A stretch of DNA of 64,000 nt from Propionivibrio soli. GTDB lineage: Bacteria; Pseudomonadota; Gammaproteobacteria; Burkholderiales; Rhodocyclaceae. Shown here piece after piece: positions 52,967-63,046 of the stretch (position 1 is its first letter; each line of letters starts with the position of its first letter). Under the pieces are notes generated by a model. It was not told where the DNA came from. It was given only the letters and a program-made list of their open reading frames with translations, and made no database searches. The translations under genes and the position numbers were made by a program. The stretch is taken from positions 124,001 to 188,000 of the forward strand of contig NZ_JANZKY010000010.1 of assembly GCF_025770765.1 (NCBI RefSeq), written 5' to 3'.

Positions 52967-54283
52967 TTAGATGTAACGGGCGACGAGATTCTCGAGCATT
53001 TCCTGACGTCCCGAACGCGGCTTGGGATCGAGCCCTTGCTGCGCGGCGCGGTCTGCTACCGCGGCAAGATCGAGCTGCTTGTTCAGGATGTCCTTGCCCA
53101 TGCCCGCGTTCCAGCCGGCGTAGCGAGCTTCCCTGAACTTACCGAGCTGATCGTCCTCGACCATCTTGGCGGCGATGAGCAGGCCGTGCGCCAGCGTATC
53201 GATGCCGCCGACATGCGCGTGCACCAGATCGGCCGCGTCGATGCTCTGACGACGAACCTTGGCGTCGAAGTTGAAACCGCCGTTCGTCAGGCCGCCGCTC
53301 TTCAAAACGTGATAGAGCGCCAGCGCCGTTTCGCCGACATCGTTCGGGAACTGGTCCGTATCCCAGCCATTCTGGGGATCGCCGCGGTTGGCATCCACCG
53401 AACCGAAGCAGCCGAGCGCGGTGGCCATGGCGATTTCATGCTCGAAGCTGTGGCCCGCGAGCGTCGCATGGTTGCACTCGATATTCACTTTGACTTCGTT
53501 TTCAAGGCCGTGCTGCTTGAGGAAGCTGTACACCGTCGCCACGTCGAAGTCGTACTGGTGCTTGGTCGGCTCCATCGGCTTCGGCTCGATCATGATGAAA
53601 CCCTTGAAGCCGATCTTGTGTTTATGTTCGACGACCATCGAGAGGAAGCGGCCGAGTTGCGCCAGTTCGCGCTTGAGATCGGTATTGAGCAGCGTCTCAT
53701 AGCCTTCACGGCCGCCCCAGAGCACATAACCGCTGCCGCCCAGACGCTTCGTCGCTTCGAGTGCGTCGCGCACTTGCAATGCCGCGCAGGCGAAGACTTC
53801 GGGATCCGGATTGGTCGCCGCACCGGCCATGTAGCGCGGGTGCGAGAAGAGGTTCGCGGTACCCCAGAGCAGCTTGACACCATGCCGCTCCTGCGCCGCC
53901 GCTGCCTTGTCCACCATGTGCGCGAAGGCCTTCTGGCTCTCGCGCAGGTTGCCCAATTCGGGCGCCAGATCGCGGTCGTGGAAAGTGTAGAAAGGAACGC
54001 CGAGCTTGGTCACGAAGCTCATCGCTTCGTCGAGCTTGGCTTCGGCTTGCGCGAGCGGGTCACCGGCCTTCTGCCAGGGACGGTCGAACGTGCCCGACCC
54101 GAAGACGTCGCTACCGCCCGAACAGAAGGTATGCCAATAGCAGACGGCGATACGCAGTTGCTCTTCCATCGTCTTGCCGAGCACGACGCGCTTCGGGTCG
54201 TACCAGCGGTAGGCCAACGGATTGGTCGTATCCGGGCCGGCGTAGCGGACGGGCTCGATTTCCGAGAAGTAAGTTGCAGCCAT
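52967..54283 (-). CDS. xylA: Xylose isomerase
   Basis: A 438-residue class II xylose isomerase that interconverts D-xylose and D-xylulose. H102 and D105 in [11 protein letters not shown], metal ligand E233 and K235 in [17 protein letters not shown], and [15 protein letters not shown] are all present. AAAGGAGAC precedes ATG 54283. Divergent from an AraC regulator across 404 bases. The 21-bp ROK operator found at xylF, xylG and xylR is not seen here, so xylA is probably controlled by the AraC protein. Confidence 0.97.
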   Translation of the reverse strand: MAATYFSEIEPVRYAGPDTTNPLAYRWYDPKRVVLGKTMEEQLRIAVCYWHTFCSGGSDVFGSGTFDRPWQKAGDPLAQAEAKLDEAMSFVTKLGVPFYTFHDRDLAPELGNLRESQKAFAHMVDKAAAAQERHGVKLLWGTANLFSHPRYMAGAATNPDPEVFACAALQVRDALEATKRLGGSGYVLWGGREGYETLLNTDLKRELAQLGRFLSMVVEHKHKIGFKGFIMIEPKPMEPTKHQYDFDVATVYSFLKQHGLENEVKVNIECNHATLAGHSFEHEIAMATALGCFGSVDANRGDPQNGWDTDQFPNDVGETALALYHVLKSGGLTNGGFNFDAKVRRQSIDAADLVHAHVGGIDTLAHGLLIAAKMVEDDQLGKFREARYAGWNAGMGKDILNKQLDLAAVADRAAQQGLDPKPRSGRQEMLENLVARYI

Positions 54284-54687
54284 TCAAGTCTCCTTTAAGT
54301 GATCCGGGCGCAATCCGACGCATCCGGGCGTATCCCAACCAAAACTATTCGCGGATTAAGGATGGTGAAAACATCTCTGCTTCCGCGACAACAAAGTACC
54401 ATCCCCTATCGCCGAATCGCCTCGAAAACACCTTCTGCAGTTCCGAACAGCGCTCGATCAATACCGTCTGTCCAGCGATGGCAAAACGGGAAAACCCTCT
54501 CGAATCGCCTTTCTTGTTCTTGTTTTCGGTGAGTTTCCAGGCGATTCCCACAGCGCTCAATTTAACGAAGACTAGACACGCGGTCTGTTATCTTTCACAC
54601 TAAGACTGATACTTTTTTAGCAACTTCGGCAAGCAGGCTAATTGGCCGGTCAGACACCGCAAACGCCTCCCTTATCATTTATTTGTC
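54284..54687. promoter_or_regulatory. Divergent promoter region between xylA and AraC regulator
   Basis: A 404-base gap with no gene. CTAA (54600-54603) and TTAG (54617-54620) near the regulator form a loose inverted pair, and the AT content rises close to the AraC start. I could not define -35/-10 boxes or repeats for the AraC protein with confidence. Confidence 0.4.
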
Positions 54688-55638
54688 ATGCGTATCGTTT
54701 TCGAAAAAGTCCCCGATTCGGATGGCTCGTCGTTTGGATGCTTCCACGCCGGCGGGCGAGTGTTTGATTGCCCGTATCACATCCATCCGGAAGTCGAAAT
54801 CCTTCATATCCTGAGCGGGACGGGTCTACTCGTCGTTGGTGATCACATCGGCCGATTCGTACCCGGCGATCTCTTCCTTTTCGGCAGCGGGCTGCCGCAC
54901 ATGCTGTGCAGCGATCCAATTGCCGCTGAGTCCAGCGAACCGACTCACATTCGTTATATCCAGTTTAAGCGTGAGAACTTCGGGCCTTCGTTCTGGGAGA
55001 TGCCCGAACAACAGCGGGCCGCCGGTCTGCTTGCTCGGTCCGGGCGCGGCCTCCGTTTCAGCGGAGCCGAGACCGCCCGCCTGTTGCCGACGATGGATCG
55101 GCTATGGGAAACATTCGGCGCACGACGCCTCTGGGGATTGCTGGAATTGCTCGAGGATATGGCGCAGTGTGCAGACGCCGACGTAACGGCGATGACTAGC
55201 GTTGGTTATGCGCCGGTGGCTACTCATCGTGATTCAGAACGCCTCAATCGCGCCATCCAGTACATGAACAACGGGCTCGGCAGTCCGCTCACGTTGGCCG
55301 ACGTAGCCAAGACCGCGGGTATGTCGCCCCAGGCATTCAGTCGCTTTTTCCACAAGTTCATGGGGGTCCCTTTCGTGGAATACGTCGCCTCGCTGCGCAT
55401 CAGCCATGCTTGCCGCTACCTTCTGGAGACCGACAAGACGATTGCGGCCATCTGCTATATCTGCGGCTTCAACAATCTGTCGAACTTCAACCGGCAGTTT
55501 CTCAAGCACAAAGGGACGACGCCAAAGGCCTATCGCCGCGACGGCAACGTCAAGAAGACCGAGTCTTTTCCGGTATCCACCGCGCTTCCAGGGAGCCGAA
55601 CAGCATTGGCCGGGCCTTCTCGTGCACACGCGTTGTAA
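54688..55638 (+). CDS. AraC-family regulator, probable xylose activator
   Basis: A 316-residue protein of the same build as the MtlR-like regulator at 19023. The N-terminal cupin has CPYHIHPEVEILHILSGTGLLVVGD, and C-terminal HTH motifs are LTLADVAKTAGMSPQAFSRFFHKFMG and ICGFNNLSNFNRQFLKHKGTTP. The last 35 residues are low-complexity. No strong ribosome site precedes ATG 54688. Divergence from xylA suggests it activates xylA; sequence alone does not prove xylose as effector. Confidence 0.88.
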   Translation: MRIVFEKVPDSDGSSFGCFHAGGRVFDCPYHIHPEVEILHILSGTGLLVVGDHIGRFVPGDLFLFGSGLPHMLCSDPIAAESSEPTHIRYIQFKRENFGPSFWEMPEQQRAAGLLARSGRGLRFSGAETARLLPTMDRLWETFGARRLWGLLELLEDMAQCADADVTAMTSVGYAPVATHRDSERLNRAIQYMNNGLGSPLTLADVAKTAGMSPQAFSRFFHKFMGVPFVEYVASLRISHACRYLLETDKTIAAICYICGFNNLSNFNRQFLKHKGTTPKAYRRDGNVKKTESFPVSTALPGSRTALAGPSRAHAL

Positions 55639-55789
55639 GCCTTCAGCATAATTCGGGATGGACAACGTTCGCCTCCGAAGTCTCTGGCACCCGCTCAAGG
55701 AGCCTTCTCCGATAAACTGTCGCTTTTCCAATCGCCAATGATTGGCGTCCGTAGACGCGAGACGGACGCTCCTGACCGCTCTGACCGCT

Positions 55790-56422
55790 ATGTCAAACAC
55801 CTTGCCTTCGATCGCTGAACATTATCTGGAACGCCTCAAGAAACTGCTCGCGGGCGGCGAACGACGACTGATCGGGCTAGTCGGTGCCCCCGGCGCCGGG
55901 AAGTCGACGCTGGCCGAAGCGCTTGCCGCGGCTTTCCCCGCCGTATCTCAGGTTGTTCCGATGGACGGTTTCCATCTCGCCAATGCCGAACTGGCTCGCC
56001 TCGGCCGGGGCCACCGTAAGGGTGCACCGGACACTTTCGATAGTGCCGGGTACGCCGCGCTGCTGCGCCGCATTCGCCATCAATCCGCTGACGAAATCGT
56101 CTACGCGCCGGCTTTCGACCGGGCGCTCGAGGAGCCGGTGGCCGGGTCGATCCCCGTCCAAGCGGAAACACGGCTGATCATCACCGAAGGCAACTATCTG
56201 CTGCTTGAAGACGGCCATTGGGCGAAGGTTGCCTCGCTACTCGACGAGACGTGGTATGTCGCGACCGACGACAAGTTACGTGTAAGCCGGCTTACTCAAC
56301 GGCATGAGCGGTTCGGCCGCAGCCCTGAAGCTGCGGCGGCCTGGGTGGAAAGCACCGACGAGCCCAACGCGCGCCTGATCGAGCGATGCAAGGAACGCGC
56401 GAACGTCGTTTTCGAGTGGTGA
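55790..56422 (+). CDS. P-loop kinase of the YggC/FrcK (uridine kinase-like) family
   Basis: A 210-residue P-loop protein with Walker A GLVGAPGAGKSTLAEAL and the PMDGFHLANAELARLGRGHRKGAPDTFDSAGY segment typical of uridine/pantothenate kinase-like proteins of the YggC group, whose rhizobial member FrcK lies with a fructose ABC transporter. Substrate unknown; a sugar is plausible from context. ATG 55790 is preferred to TTG 55742. A 13-base palindrome (GCCAATGATTGGC, 55734-55746) lies upstream. Confidence 0.83.
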   Translation: MSNTLPSIAEHYLERLKKLLAGGERRLIGLVGAPGAGKSTLAEALAAAFPAVSQVVPMDGFHLANAELARLGRGHRKGAPDTFDSAGYAALLRRIRHQSADEIVYAPAFDRALEEPVAGSIPVQAETRLIITEGNYLLLEDGHWAKVASLLDETWYVATDDKLRVSRLTQRHERFGRSPEAAAAWVESTDEPNARLIERCKERANVVFEW

Positions 56423-56481
56423 TGACAAGCCACCCTGCTCCTGCTGGAGTGGCTGCTGCCTTTAACCCTTGCGATGGAACG

Positions 56482-57234
56482 CTACTTGTCGCGGTGCAGG
56501 CATTCCTCGGCGAACAGGGCTGCGCCCACGATACCCGCCTGATTGAGAAAACTTGCCGCGATAACGGGCGCCTTGGTCGTGATCATCGGCGAGAACTTGT
56601 GCAGTTCGTCGCTGACGCCCCCTCCGAGGATGATTAGATCGGGCCAGAGCAGCGCTTCCATCGTCGTCAGATAGTGGTCGAAGCGTTTCCCCCACTCCTT
56701 CCACTTCAGCCCCTTGGTGACCCGAACGGCCTCAGAGGCATAGCGTTCGGCCTCAACCCCGTTGTCGAGGTAAACGTGGCCAAGCTCGGTATTCGGCAGC
56801 AGATGCCCGTCGATAAATACGGCGGTGCCGAGCCCCGTGCCGATCGTGATGATAAGGACCACGCCGGCGTTCCCTTTGCCGGCTCCAAAGCGCATCTCCG
56901 CCATGCCGGCCGCATCGGCGTCGTTGGCGACGAAAACGCGGCAACCGGTCTGCGCCGAGAAAAACTCGGCGATCGGCAGACCGATAAACGATTTGTGAAC
57001 ATTGGCCGCCGTCCGCGCAATGCCACGCTGGATGGCGGCGGGGAACCCGATGCCAACAGGCCCTGTCCATTTGTGCTCGGTGACGAGTTCCTTCAACACC
57101 GCACCGATCGCTTCCGGCGTCGCGGGACGCGGGGTCGGGACGCGCACCCGCTCGGTGATCATCTCCCCCGTTGTCGTTTCGACAACAGCCACCTTGATGC
57201 CGGTACCGCCTACGTCAATGCCTAGAACTTGCAC
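56482..57234 (-). CDS. ppgK: ROK-family glucokinase, polyphosphate-glucokinase-like
   Basis: A 250-residue ROK kinase: phosphate-1 motif [15 protein letters not shown], catalytic Asp in [12 protein letters not shown], and [31 protein letters not shown], the segment characteristic of polyphosphate-dependent glucokinases. It lacks a DNA-binding domain and the usual ROK zinc cysteines, as PpgK does. Start is GTG 57234 with AAGGGGA upstream. Last gene downstream of xylGH, so glucose phosphorylation may be tied to this transporter. Confidence 0.82.
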   Translation of the reverse strand: MQVLGIDVGGTGIKVAVVETTTGEMITERVRVPTPRPATPEAIGAVLKELVTEHKWTGPVGIGFPAAIQRGIARTAANVHKSFIGLPIAEFFSAQTGCRVFVANDADAAGMAEMRFGAGKGNAGVVLIITIGTGLGTAVFIDGHLLPNTELGHVYLDNGVEAERYASEAVRVTKGLKWKEWGKRFDHYLTTMEALLWPDLIILGGGVSDELHKFSPMITTKAPVIAASFLNQAGIVGAALFAEECLHRDK

Positions 57235-57358
57235 GATGTAATCCCCTTAAAGACCGTTGGTGCGAAGATCGGCACCGGACGGTTGGGCGCGAGACGGGCA
57301 CATTGGATACAACGTCCCTCGCCCTCCGTGCGGTGAATGCCGACTGGCCGTGCTCGGA

Positions 57359-58510
57359 TCAGCGCTCGCTGCCAGCGCCGGAAATGACGTCGACCCACAC
57401 CGCGAGCAGCAGGATGGAGCCTTTGACGATCATCTGCCAGAAGGAATCGACACCGATCATCGACATGCCGTTGTCCAGGCTCGCCATAATCAACGCACCG
57501 ATCAACGCGCCGTACACCGTACCCACCCCACCACGGCTGGATGCGCCACCGATGAAGCAGGATGCGATGGCGTCAAGCTCGCCCAAGGTACCGGCCGAAG
57601 GCGATCCCGCCGCCAGACGCGCCGTCGTCGTCAGGCCAGCAAATGCAGCCATCAGTCCCATCAAGCCGAAAACGAGCATCTTGATCAGGCGGACATTGAC
57701 GCCCGAAAGACGGGTGGCTTCGAGGTTTGAGCCAATCGAGTAGATGCGGCGACCGAACACCGTGCTGTTGGCGATAAAAGTGAAAATACCAAGGATGATC
57801 AACGTCGCGAGCACGGGAACCGGAATTCCCTCGTACTGGTTAAGAGCCGTGACAAAGCCAGCGATCACCACCGCAACGATCACCAGCTTCGCGATGTCCT
57901 GCCACATCGGCGCCACGGAGAGACCGTGTTTCGCCCTACCGGAGCGCGTCCGGTAAGTGAGGAACGCTAGCAGGAGGAAAACGACAAGACCCAACATGTT
58001 GCCGAAAGCGATCGGCAGATAACCCTGCCCGATCAGGATCAGGCCCTGGGAATCCAGCGGAACTGTCGTGCCCTTCGTAATGCCAAGAAGGATTCCACGG
58101 AAGGCGAGGAAGCCCGCGAGACTGACGATGAACGAAGGAACGCGGAGATAGGCCACCCAGTAACCGTTGAACAACCCGATGAAGATGCCGAGCGCAATCA
58201 CGATCGCGATGGTGACCGCCATCGGCATATGGTAGGTGTAGTCGAGGATTGCGGCGACGCCACCGAGCAAGCCCAGCGAAGCGCCGACCGACAGGTCAAT
58301 TTCACCCGAAATAATGATGAACACCATTCCCGAAGCCAGCATGCCGGTGATGGCCATTTGCCGCAGCAGGTTGGAGAAATTGCGCGACGTCAGGAAGGCG
58401 CCGTCGGTGATGTAGCCGAAGAAGCTCCAGATCGCGACGATGGCGATCAATAGCGCGAGCACCTTGTACTGGGAGAAAAACCGCTTAAGGTTTCGGGTGG
58501 CAGTAGTCAT
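57359..58510 (-). CDS. xylH: Xylose ABC transporter permease
   Basis: A 383-residue permease, longer than RbsC as expected for XylH. Motifs: IISGEIDLSVGASLGLLGG, RVPSFIVSLAGFLAFRG and GELDAIASCFIGGASSRGGVGTVYGALIGA; about ten to twelve spans. ATG 58510 (MTTATRNLKRFF) follows the ATPase stop by 52 bases. Acts with XylG and XylF; such systems may also carry glucose. Confidence 0.93.
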   Translation of the reverse strand: MTTATRNLKRFFSQYKVLALLIAIVAIWSFFGYITDGAFLTSRNFSNLLRQMAITGMLASGMVFIIISGEIDLSVGASLGLLGGVAAILDYTYHMPMAVTIAIVIALGIFIGLFNGYWVAYLRVPSFIVSLAGFLAFRGILLGITKGTTVPLDSQGLILIGQGYLPIAFGNMLGLVVFLLLAFLTYRTRSGRAKHGLSVAPMWQDIAKLVIVAVVIAGFVTALNQYEGIPVPVLATLIILGIFTFIANSTVFGRRIYSIGSNLEATRLSGVNVRLIKMLVFGLMGLMAAFAGLTTTARLAAGSPSAGTLGELDAIASCFIGGASSRGGVGTVYGALIGALIMASLDNGMSMIGVDSFWQMIVKGSILLLAVWVDVISGAGSER

Positions 58511-58562
58511 TTTCGAGTCGCTTTCTCTTGAGTCTCTGGAAGATGGGAACGCCGTGGAGCGC

Positions 58563-60098
58563 TTACGCGGCCATGCCGACCGCACCGAGCGCTGCGGTAA
58601 GAACCTGTTCTTGCGTCAAACCGTCGTTGATGAAATCACCGCGCAGTTGGCCCTCACCGATTACCAGCACGCGGTCGGAGATGCCCAGCACCTCGGGAAG
58701 CTCGGAACTGATCATGATGATCGACAGGCCCTGACGAACCAGTTCAAACATCAGCTTGTAGATTTCGTATTTCGCACCCACGTCGACGCCGCGGGTCGGC
58801 TCGTCGAGAATCAGCACCTTGGGGCTCGGCAGCAGCATTTTCGAAAGCACCGCCTTCTGCTGATTTCCGCCTGACAGGCCACGGATCGGCAGGTCCGGCG
58901 AGGCGGTCTTGATGCGCATGCGTTCGATCGATTTTCCGATCTGATGCAACTCCGATTCTGCGTCGATGACGCCGAACTTGGCATAAGTTTCGAGAACCGC
59001 CATCGTGATGTTCGCACCGACGCCCTGCAGTGGAACGATGCCGTGCCGTTTGCGATCCTCCGGTACCAGGCAGACCCCCTGGGTCACGGCGGCGCGCGGT
59101 GAATCGATTTCGATCTTCTTCCCGTCGAGCCAGAGCTCAGCTTCGTATTGCCCGGGGTAGCAGCCGAAAATTGCCATGGCGAGCTCAGTTCGCCCTGCGC
59201 CGACAAGACCTGCAACACCGAGGATTTCGCCGCGCCGCAGTTTGAACGATATGTTGTCGACGCGCTTGCGGGCCGGGTTGTTGACGTCGAGACAGGTAAC
59301 GTTGCGCGCCTCGAAAAAAGGCTCGCCGATCGGGTGCTCCTCTCGCGGGAAGAGATTCTTGATCTGGCGCCCAACCATCATGGTGATGATCTCGTTGGTG
59401 TCCATCTCGCTCATCGCGCGTGTCCCGACGTGGGTGCCGTCGCGGATGACGCTGACCGTATCGCACACGGCGGCGATCTCATCGAGCTTGTGGGAGATCA
59501 TCACGCACGCGACGCCCTTGCGCCGCAGGTCGCGGATGATGTCGAGCAGGATTTCGGTCTCGGACTTGGTCAGCGACGAGGTCGGCTCGTCGAGAATGAG
59601 GAGCTTTGCCTTCTTGTTAAGCGCCTTGGCGATTTCGATCAACTGCTGATGCCCGCCACCATAGTGATGCACTGGTAGAGCGACGTTCACGTCCGGCATC
59701 TTCAACTCGGCCATCAGTTCTTCCGCACGCTTGTACATCGCCGCATAGTTCATCAGGCCACCGGGGAAGGTGATCTCGTTGCCCATGAAGATGTTCTCGG
59801 CGACCGACAACTGCGGTACGAGCATCAGTTCCTGGTGAATGATGACGATGCCGGCCTCTTCGGTCTCGCGGATCGTTTTGGCCTTCAGCTCCTTGCCTTC
59901 CCAGAAAACCTCGCCTTCCCATGTTCCATGGGGGTATACGGCCGACAGCACTTTCATGAGCGTGGACTTGCCGGCGCCATTTTCACCGCACAACCCCACG
60001 ACTTCGCCCGCCCGCACTTTGAGATCGATTCCGTCGAGCGCCTTGACGCCATTGAAATCCTTGACGATTCCTCGCATATCCAGAAGGTATTCGGACAT
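58563..60098 (-). CDS. xylG: Xylose ABC transporter ATPase (tandem domains)
   Basis: A 511-residue double ATPase with XylG-type spacing ([25 protein letters not shown]). Walker [30 protein letters not shown]-domain [36 protein letters not shown] 60098 has GCGGGGAA upstream; the frame beyond is spurious. Its operator-promoter lies about 410 bases upstream, leaving a long untranslated leader. Confidence 0.94.
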   Translation of the reverse strand: MSEYLLDMRGIVKDFNGVKALDGIDLKVRAGEVVGLCGENGAGKSTLMKVLSAVYPHGTWEGEVFWEGKELKAKTIRETEEAGIVIIHQELMLVPQLSVAENIFMGNEITFPGGLMNYAAMYKRAEELMAELKMPDVNVALPVHHYGGGHQQLIEIAKALNKKAKLLILDEPTSSLTKSETEILLDIIRDLRRKGVACVMISHKLDEIAAVCDTVSVIRDGTHVGTRAMSEMDTNEIITMMVGRQIKNLFPREEHPIGEPFFEARNVTCLDVNNPARKRVDNISFKLRRGEILGVAGLVGAGRTELAMAIFGCYPGQYEAELWLDGKKIEIDSPRAAVTQGVCLVPEDRKRHGIVPLQGVGANITMAVLETYAKFGVIDAESELHQIGKSIERMRIKTASPDLPIRGLSGGNQQKAVLSKMLLPSPKVLILDEPTRGVDVGAKYEIYKLMFELVRQGLSIIMISSELPEVLGISDRVLVIGEGQLRGDFINDGLTQEQVLTAALGAVGMAA

Positions 60099-60507
60099 GA
60101 TTCCCCGCTTCAAAAGAAAGTTATTTGATCCCTGCGACGAGGGAAGACGAAGGTTCTGGTTCCAATACCCCTCGACGCAACAGTGCGTCGGCCGTGGGGG
60201 AATCTGTATGTTGCGGCAAGCGCCTTGGGACGCTTGCGCTCTGTGTTGTCGGATATGGGAAGCCGGGAGCCGCGACAAAAACCGTAACAGCCGCTCGGCG
60301 CGAGCCGCATGATCGCTGTGCTGTGGTCGCATGGCAGCTAGCCGAGCGTGCGCAGTCGATTTCACGGAGAAATCGCCGCGCCCGCGTCGTGCCCGCTGAG
60401 GTCCGCTTATGCATCTGACCAACTCCTGAAATCGGCGCTGCCCTGAAGGTGAGCCGTTTTATCCCTGTTTGGTGCCCTGTTCGATGCAAGGCTCCGAATT
60501 TGTTCGT
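60099..60507 (-). promoter_or_regulatory. Long untranslated leader of xylG
   Basis: About 400 bases between the predicted promoter (60508-60536) and the xylG start. GC-rich inverted segments occur (e.g. CGACGCA/TGCGTCG near 60173-60190), but no protein or known RNA family is recognised. It may fold into a regulatory leader. Confidence 0.35.
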
Positions 60508-60536
60508 ACATTAGTTCATTAATCGTACTAATGCAA
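60508..60536 (-). promoter_or_regulatory. xylG promoter with ROK operator
   Basis: On the minus strand TTGCAT (complement of 60531-60536) and TAATGT (complement of 60508-60513) are spaced 17 bases. The 21-bp inverted repeat TTAGT-N11-ACTAA (60511-60531) fills the spacer. The same layout recurs at 63636-63664 before xylF. A repressor bound here would block polymerase. An additional AACTAA half-site lies at 60545-60550. Confidence 0.7.
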
Positions 60537-60629
60537 TACCCTTGAACTAACTTTTGCTAACGAATTACCCCGACTACGTCACACCACGATTTTTCGATGA
60601 AGTTTCACCTACATAGCCGCACAGAGGCG

Positions 60630-61829
60630 TTAGTTCAAGCGCAGCCCGAAATCCAGCGGACGTAAGAGCGCGTGCTTGACGAGAGCCGCCGCACCGACAG
60701 CCACCCAGCGGGAACCGAAACGCGAGAGTCGTATTTCCGGCAACTGCAGCTGGCAATCCAAGGCGTAGCGTTCGACGCACGCGTTGGCGGCGTCCAGCAA
60801 GGGCGCGCCCAGGTCGCATAACGGGCCGCCAAGTACGATTCGACCGGGGTTGAAGTACATCCAGAGGTTCTGGATCAGGATGCCCAGATAGTGCCCGGCA
60901 CGGCGCACCGCCAGCATGGCGGCCTCGTCGCCCCGATCGACGAGCTCCTTTATGGTGTCGACCGAAAGCAGGTCTTCCGTGTTGCCGACGATACGCGTAC
61001 TAATCGCCCGCTGCCCAATGAAAGTCTCTGCGCAGCCGCGGCGCCCACAAGAACACCCCGGCCCGTCGAATTGCAGGATCGAGTGCCCCACTTCGCCGGC
61101 AAAGCCGTCCGCGCCGAGGAACAGTCTGTCGCGCACGATGATTCCAGCGCCGACGCCGACGCCAATACCCAGGCACACCAGCGGATCGGGCAAGGGCGAA
61201 TCCCCGAACTCATGTTCGCTCAAGGCGGCAACGTCGTAATCGTTTTGTACTTGAATTGACAGGCCTTTAACGCCGATCAAGGCAAGCTCACGGGAAAGGC
61301 TCGCCTGGAAGGGAACGTCTCGCCATGGGAGGTTTGGAGCGAGCTTGACGACACCCTGCCTGTCCAGAACCGCACCGGGTACGCCGACCCCGATCCCCAG
61401 AAGGTACCGCCCCGCGGCTTGCGCCTGCTTAACCAACGTCCCGATGATCCGCGCCAACTGTCGGATGGCTTTTTCCGGGTCGTGACTAGCCAAGGCTTCT
61501 GACGCCTCGTGGAGAATCTCGCCGGTGAGCGAGACGATCAGCACATTGATTGCGTCGAGGCTGACGTCAGCCCCGATCATTGCCAGGCTTTTACCGTTCA
61601 GAAACAAAGGCGTAGGGCGGCGACCAATCGCGCCCGTCGCCTGCACGTCCGATTCTTCAAGCCAACCTTCGTCGATCAAATCCTGGACAAGTAGGCTGAC
61701 CGTCGATTTCGTCAGTCCAGTCTCTTTGGCGAGATCGGCACGCGACAGACCGGGAGCCCTTTGAACGACCCGCACGAGCGCCATCCGATTGATTTCGCGC
61801 AGGAGGCTTTGGTCGCCAGTGATGGACAT
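60630..61829 (-). CDS. xylR: ROK-family xylose repressor XylR-type
   Basis: A 399-residue ROK regulator. N-terminal winged HTH (about 14-62) reads RVVQRAPGLSRADLAKETGLTKSTVSLLVQDLIDEGWLEE. The sugar-kinase-like domain has VSLDAINVLIVSLTGEI, GVGVGAGIIVRDRLFLGADGFAGEVGH and the zinc motif CSCGRRGCAE. The kinase loop is typical of regulators rather than enzymes. It lies between xylF and xylG, with the 21-bp operator right at its own start (61834-61854), so autoregulation is likely. Effector presumably xylose or a derivative. Confidence 0.92.
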   Translation of the reverse strand: MSITGDQSLLREINRMALVRVVQRAPGLSRADLAKETGLTKSTVSLLVQDLIDEGWLEESDVQATGAIGRRPTPLFLNGKSLAMIGADVSLDAINVLIVSLTGEILHEASEALASHDPEKAIRQLARIIGTLVKQAQAAGRYLLGIGVGVPGAVLDRQGVVKLAPNLPWRDVPFQASLSRELALIGVKGLSIQVQNDYDVAALSEHEFGDSPLPDPLVCLGIGVGVGAGIIVRDRLFLGADGFAGEVGHSILQFDGPGCSCGRRGCAETFIGQRAISTRIVGNTEDLLSVDTIKELVDRGDEAAMLAVRRAGHYLGILIQNLWMYFNPGRIVLGGPLCDLGAPLLDAANACVERYALDCQLQLPEIRLSRFGSRWVAVGAAALVKHALLRPLDFGLRLN

Positions 61830-61833
61830 GGTG

Positions 61834-61854
61834 TTAGTTGTTTTATCGAACTAT
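61834..61854. promoter_or_regulatory. Third copy of ROK operator, upstream of xylR
   Basis: TTAGT-N11-ACTAT, 21 bases, with ATCG at the same internal position as the copies at 60511-60531 and 63639-63659. It starts four bases before the xylR ATG, fitting autorepression. Confidence 0.6.
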
Positions 61855-61976
61855 TAATTAAAGACGAGGTCTCGCCAACCGTCAGACAAAAGGATGAAAA
61901 GAAAAACCCCGCTTACAGGGACAACAAAGAAACTGACCGTGCCGGGGAATTCCGCGCCCCGTAACAGAACGCGGTT

Positions 61977-62017
61977 CGCCGGAGACCGGCGGAATGCAGA
62001 GTTCTGCTCTGCATTCC
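61977..62017 (-). promoter_or_regulatory. Tandem hairpins downstream of xylF
   Basis: CGCCGG-AGA-CCGGCG (61977-61991) adjoins a perfect 11-bp stem GGAATGCAGAG/CTCTGCATTCC with a 5-base loop (61991-62017). They begin 19 bases after the xylF stop and are followed further on by CCCTGTAAGCGGGG plus a T-rich run on the minus strand (61900-61920). Together they probably stabilise or end most xylF transcripts. Confidence 0.6.
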
Positions 62018-62035
62018 TCCCAGCCGTAAGCCCGA

Positions 62036-63046
62036 TTACATGCCGAGCTGTTGCTTCGTGTAGAAGTTGTCCTTCACCAGAACGTCCATGTTCTGCTTGG
62101 TGATGACGATCGGATCAAGCAGAATCTGCTCGATGCCGCCTTCCGCCTTCTCGGGCTTGTAATTGAACTTCTCGCCCTTGACGAGGCCGACGGACAGCTT
62201 GGCCGCTTCGGTAGCGATCAGGCGCAGCGACTTGTAAACCGTCATCGTTTGCGTGCCAGCGAGGATGCGCTTGCAGGCGGCAAGTTCGGCGTCCTGCCCG
62301 GTCACCGGCACTTTACCGGCCAACTTCTGGCCAGCCAGAGCCTGGATGATGCCGCCGGCGGTACCGTCATTCGGGCCGAGGAAGCCGTCGATCTTGTTCT
62401 GATATTGCGTCAGGACGTTTTCGGCGATCGACAATGCGTTGGCGGGCAGCCAGTCCTTGACGGCCTGTTCACCGAGGATCTTGACCTTGCCGCTCTTGAT
62501 CGCCGGATCCATCGCCTTCATCGCACCAGCCTTGAACAATTTGGCGTTGTTGTCGCCGGGATCGCCGGACAGAACATAGACGTTGCCGCCGTTCGGCATG
62601 GCCTTCATCAGCGCTTCGCCCTGCATGAAGCCGACGCGCTCATTGTCAAAGGAGATATAGACATCGACGTCCGGGCTCTTGATCAGGCGGTCGTACGAAA
62701 CGATCTTGATGCCAGCCTTCTTGGCTTCCTTGAGCACGTTGGTCAGTGTCGACTGATCCTTCGGCACGATCACCAGCGCGTCAACTTTGCGCGATATCAG
62801 GTTTTCGATCTGAGCGACTTGCTTGGCGCTGTCGCCGTCGGCGGACTGAACGCTAACTTCGGCGCCGAGTTTCTTCGCGGCCTCGATGAAATAGTCGCGA
62901 TCGCGCGCCCAACGCTCAACACGCAGGTCGTCGATCGAGAAGCCAATGACCGGCTTTTCCTTGGATGCAAATGCGGGCAACGACGCGCAGGCCGCTGTGG
63001 CAGCAAGCAGAGCCAAAAGGGTGCGGCGAACGGTAAAACGGTTCAT
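62036..63046 (-). CDS. xylF: Xylose periplasmic binding protein
   Basis: A 336-residue type I binding protein. Residues 1-27 form a signal peptide ending AFA. The mature chain KEKPVIGFSIDDLRVERWARDRDYFIEAAKKLGAEV is the XylF hallmark, with IVPKDQSTLTNVLKEAKKAGIKIVSYDRLI and VTGQDAELAACKRILAGTQTMTVYK in the ligand cleft. AAGGAGA precedes ATG 63046. Head of the xylF-xylR-xylGH-ppgK series; about 590 bases separate it from its operator-promoter. Confidence 0.95.
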   Translation of the reverse strand: MNRFTVRRTLLALLAATAACASLPAFASKEKPVIGFSIDDLRVERWARDRDYFIEAAKKLGAEVSVQSADGDSAKQVAQIENLISRKVDALVIVPKDQSTLTNVLKEAKKAGIKIVSYDRLIKSPDVDVYISFDNERVGFMQGEALMKAMPNGGNVYVLSGDPGDNNAKLFKAGAMKAMDPAIKSGKVKILGEQAVKDWLPANALSIAENVLTQYQNKIDGFLGPNDGTAGGIIQALAGQKLAGKVPVTGQDAELAACKRILAGTQTMTVYKSLRLIATEAAKLSVGLVKGEKFNYKPEKAEGGIEQILLDPIVITKQNMDVLVKDNFYTKQQLGM

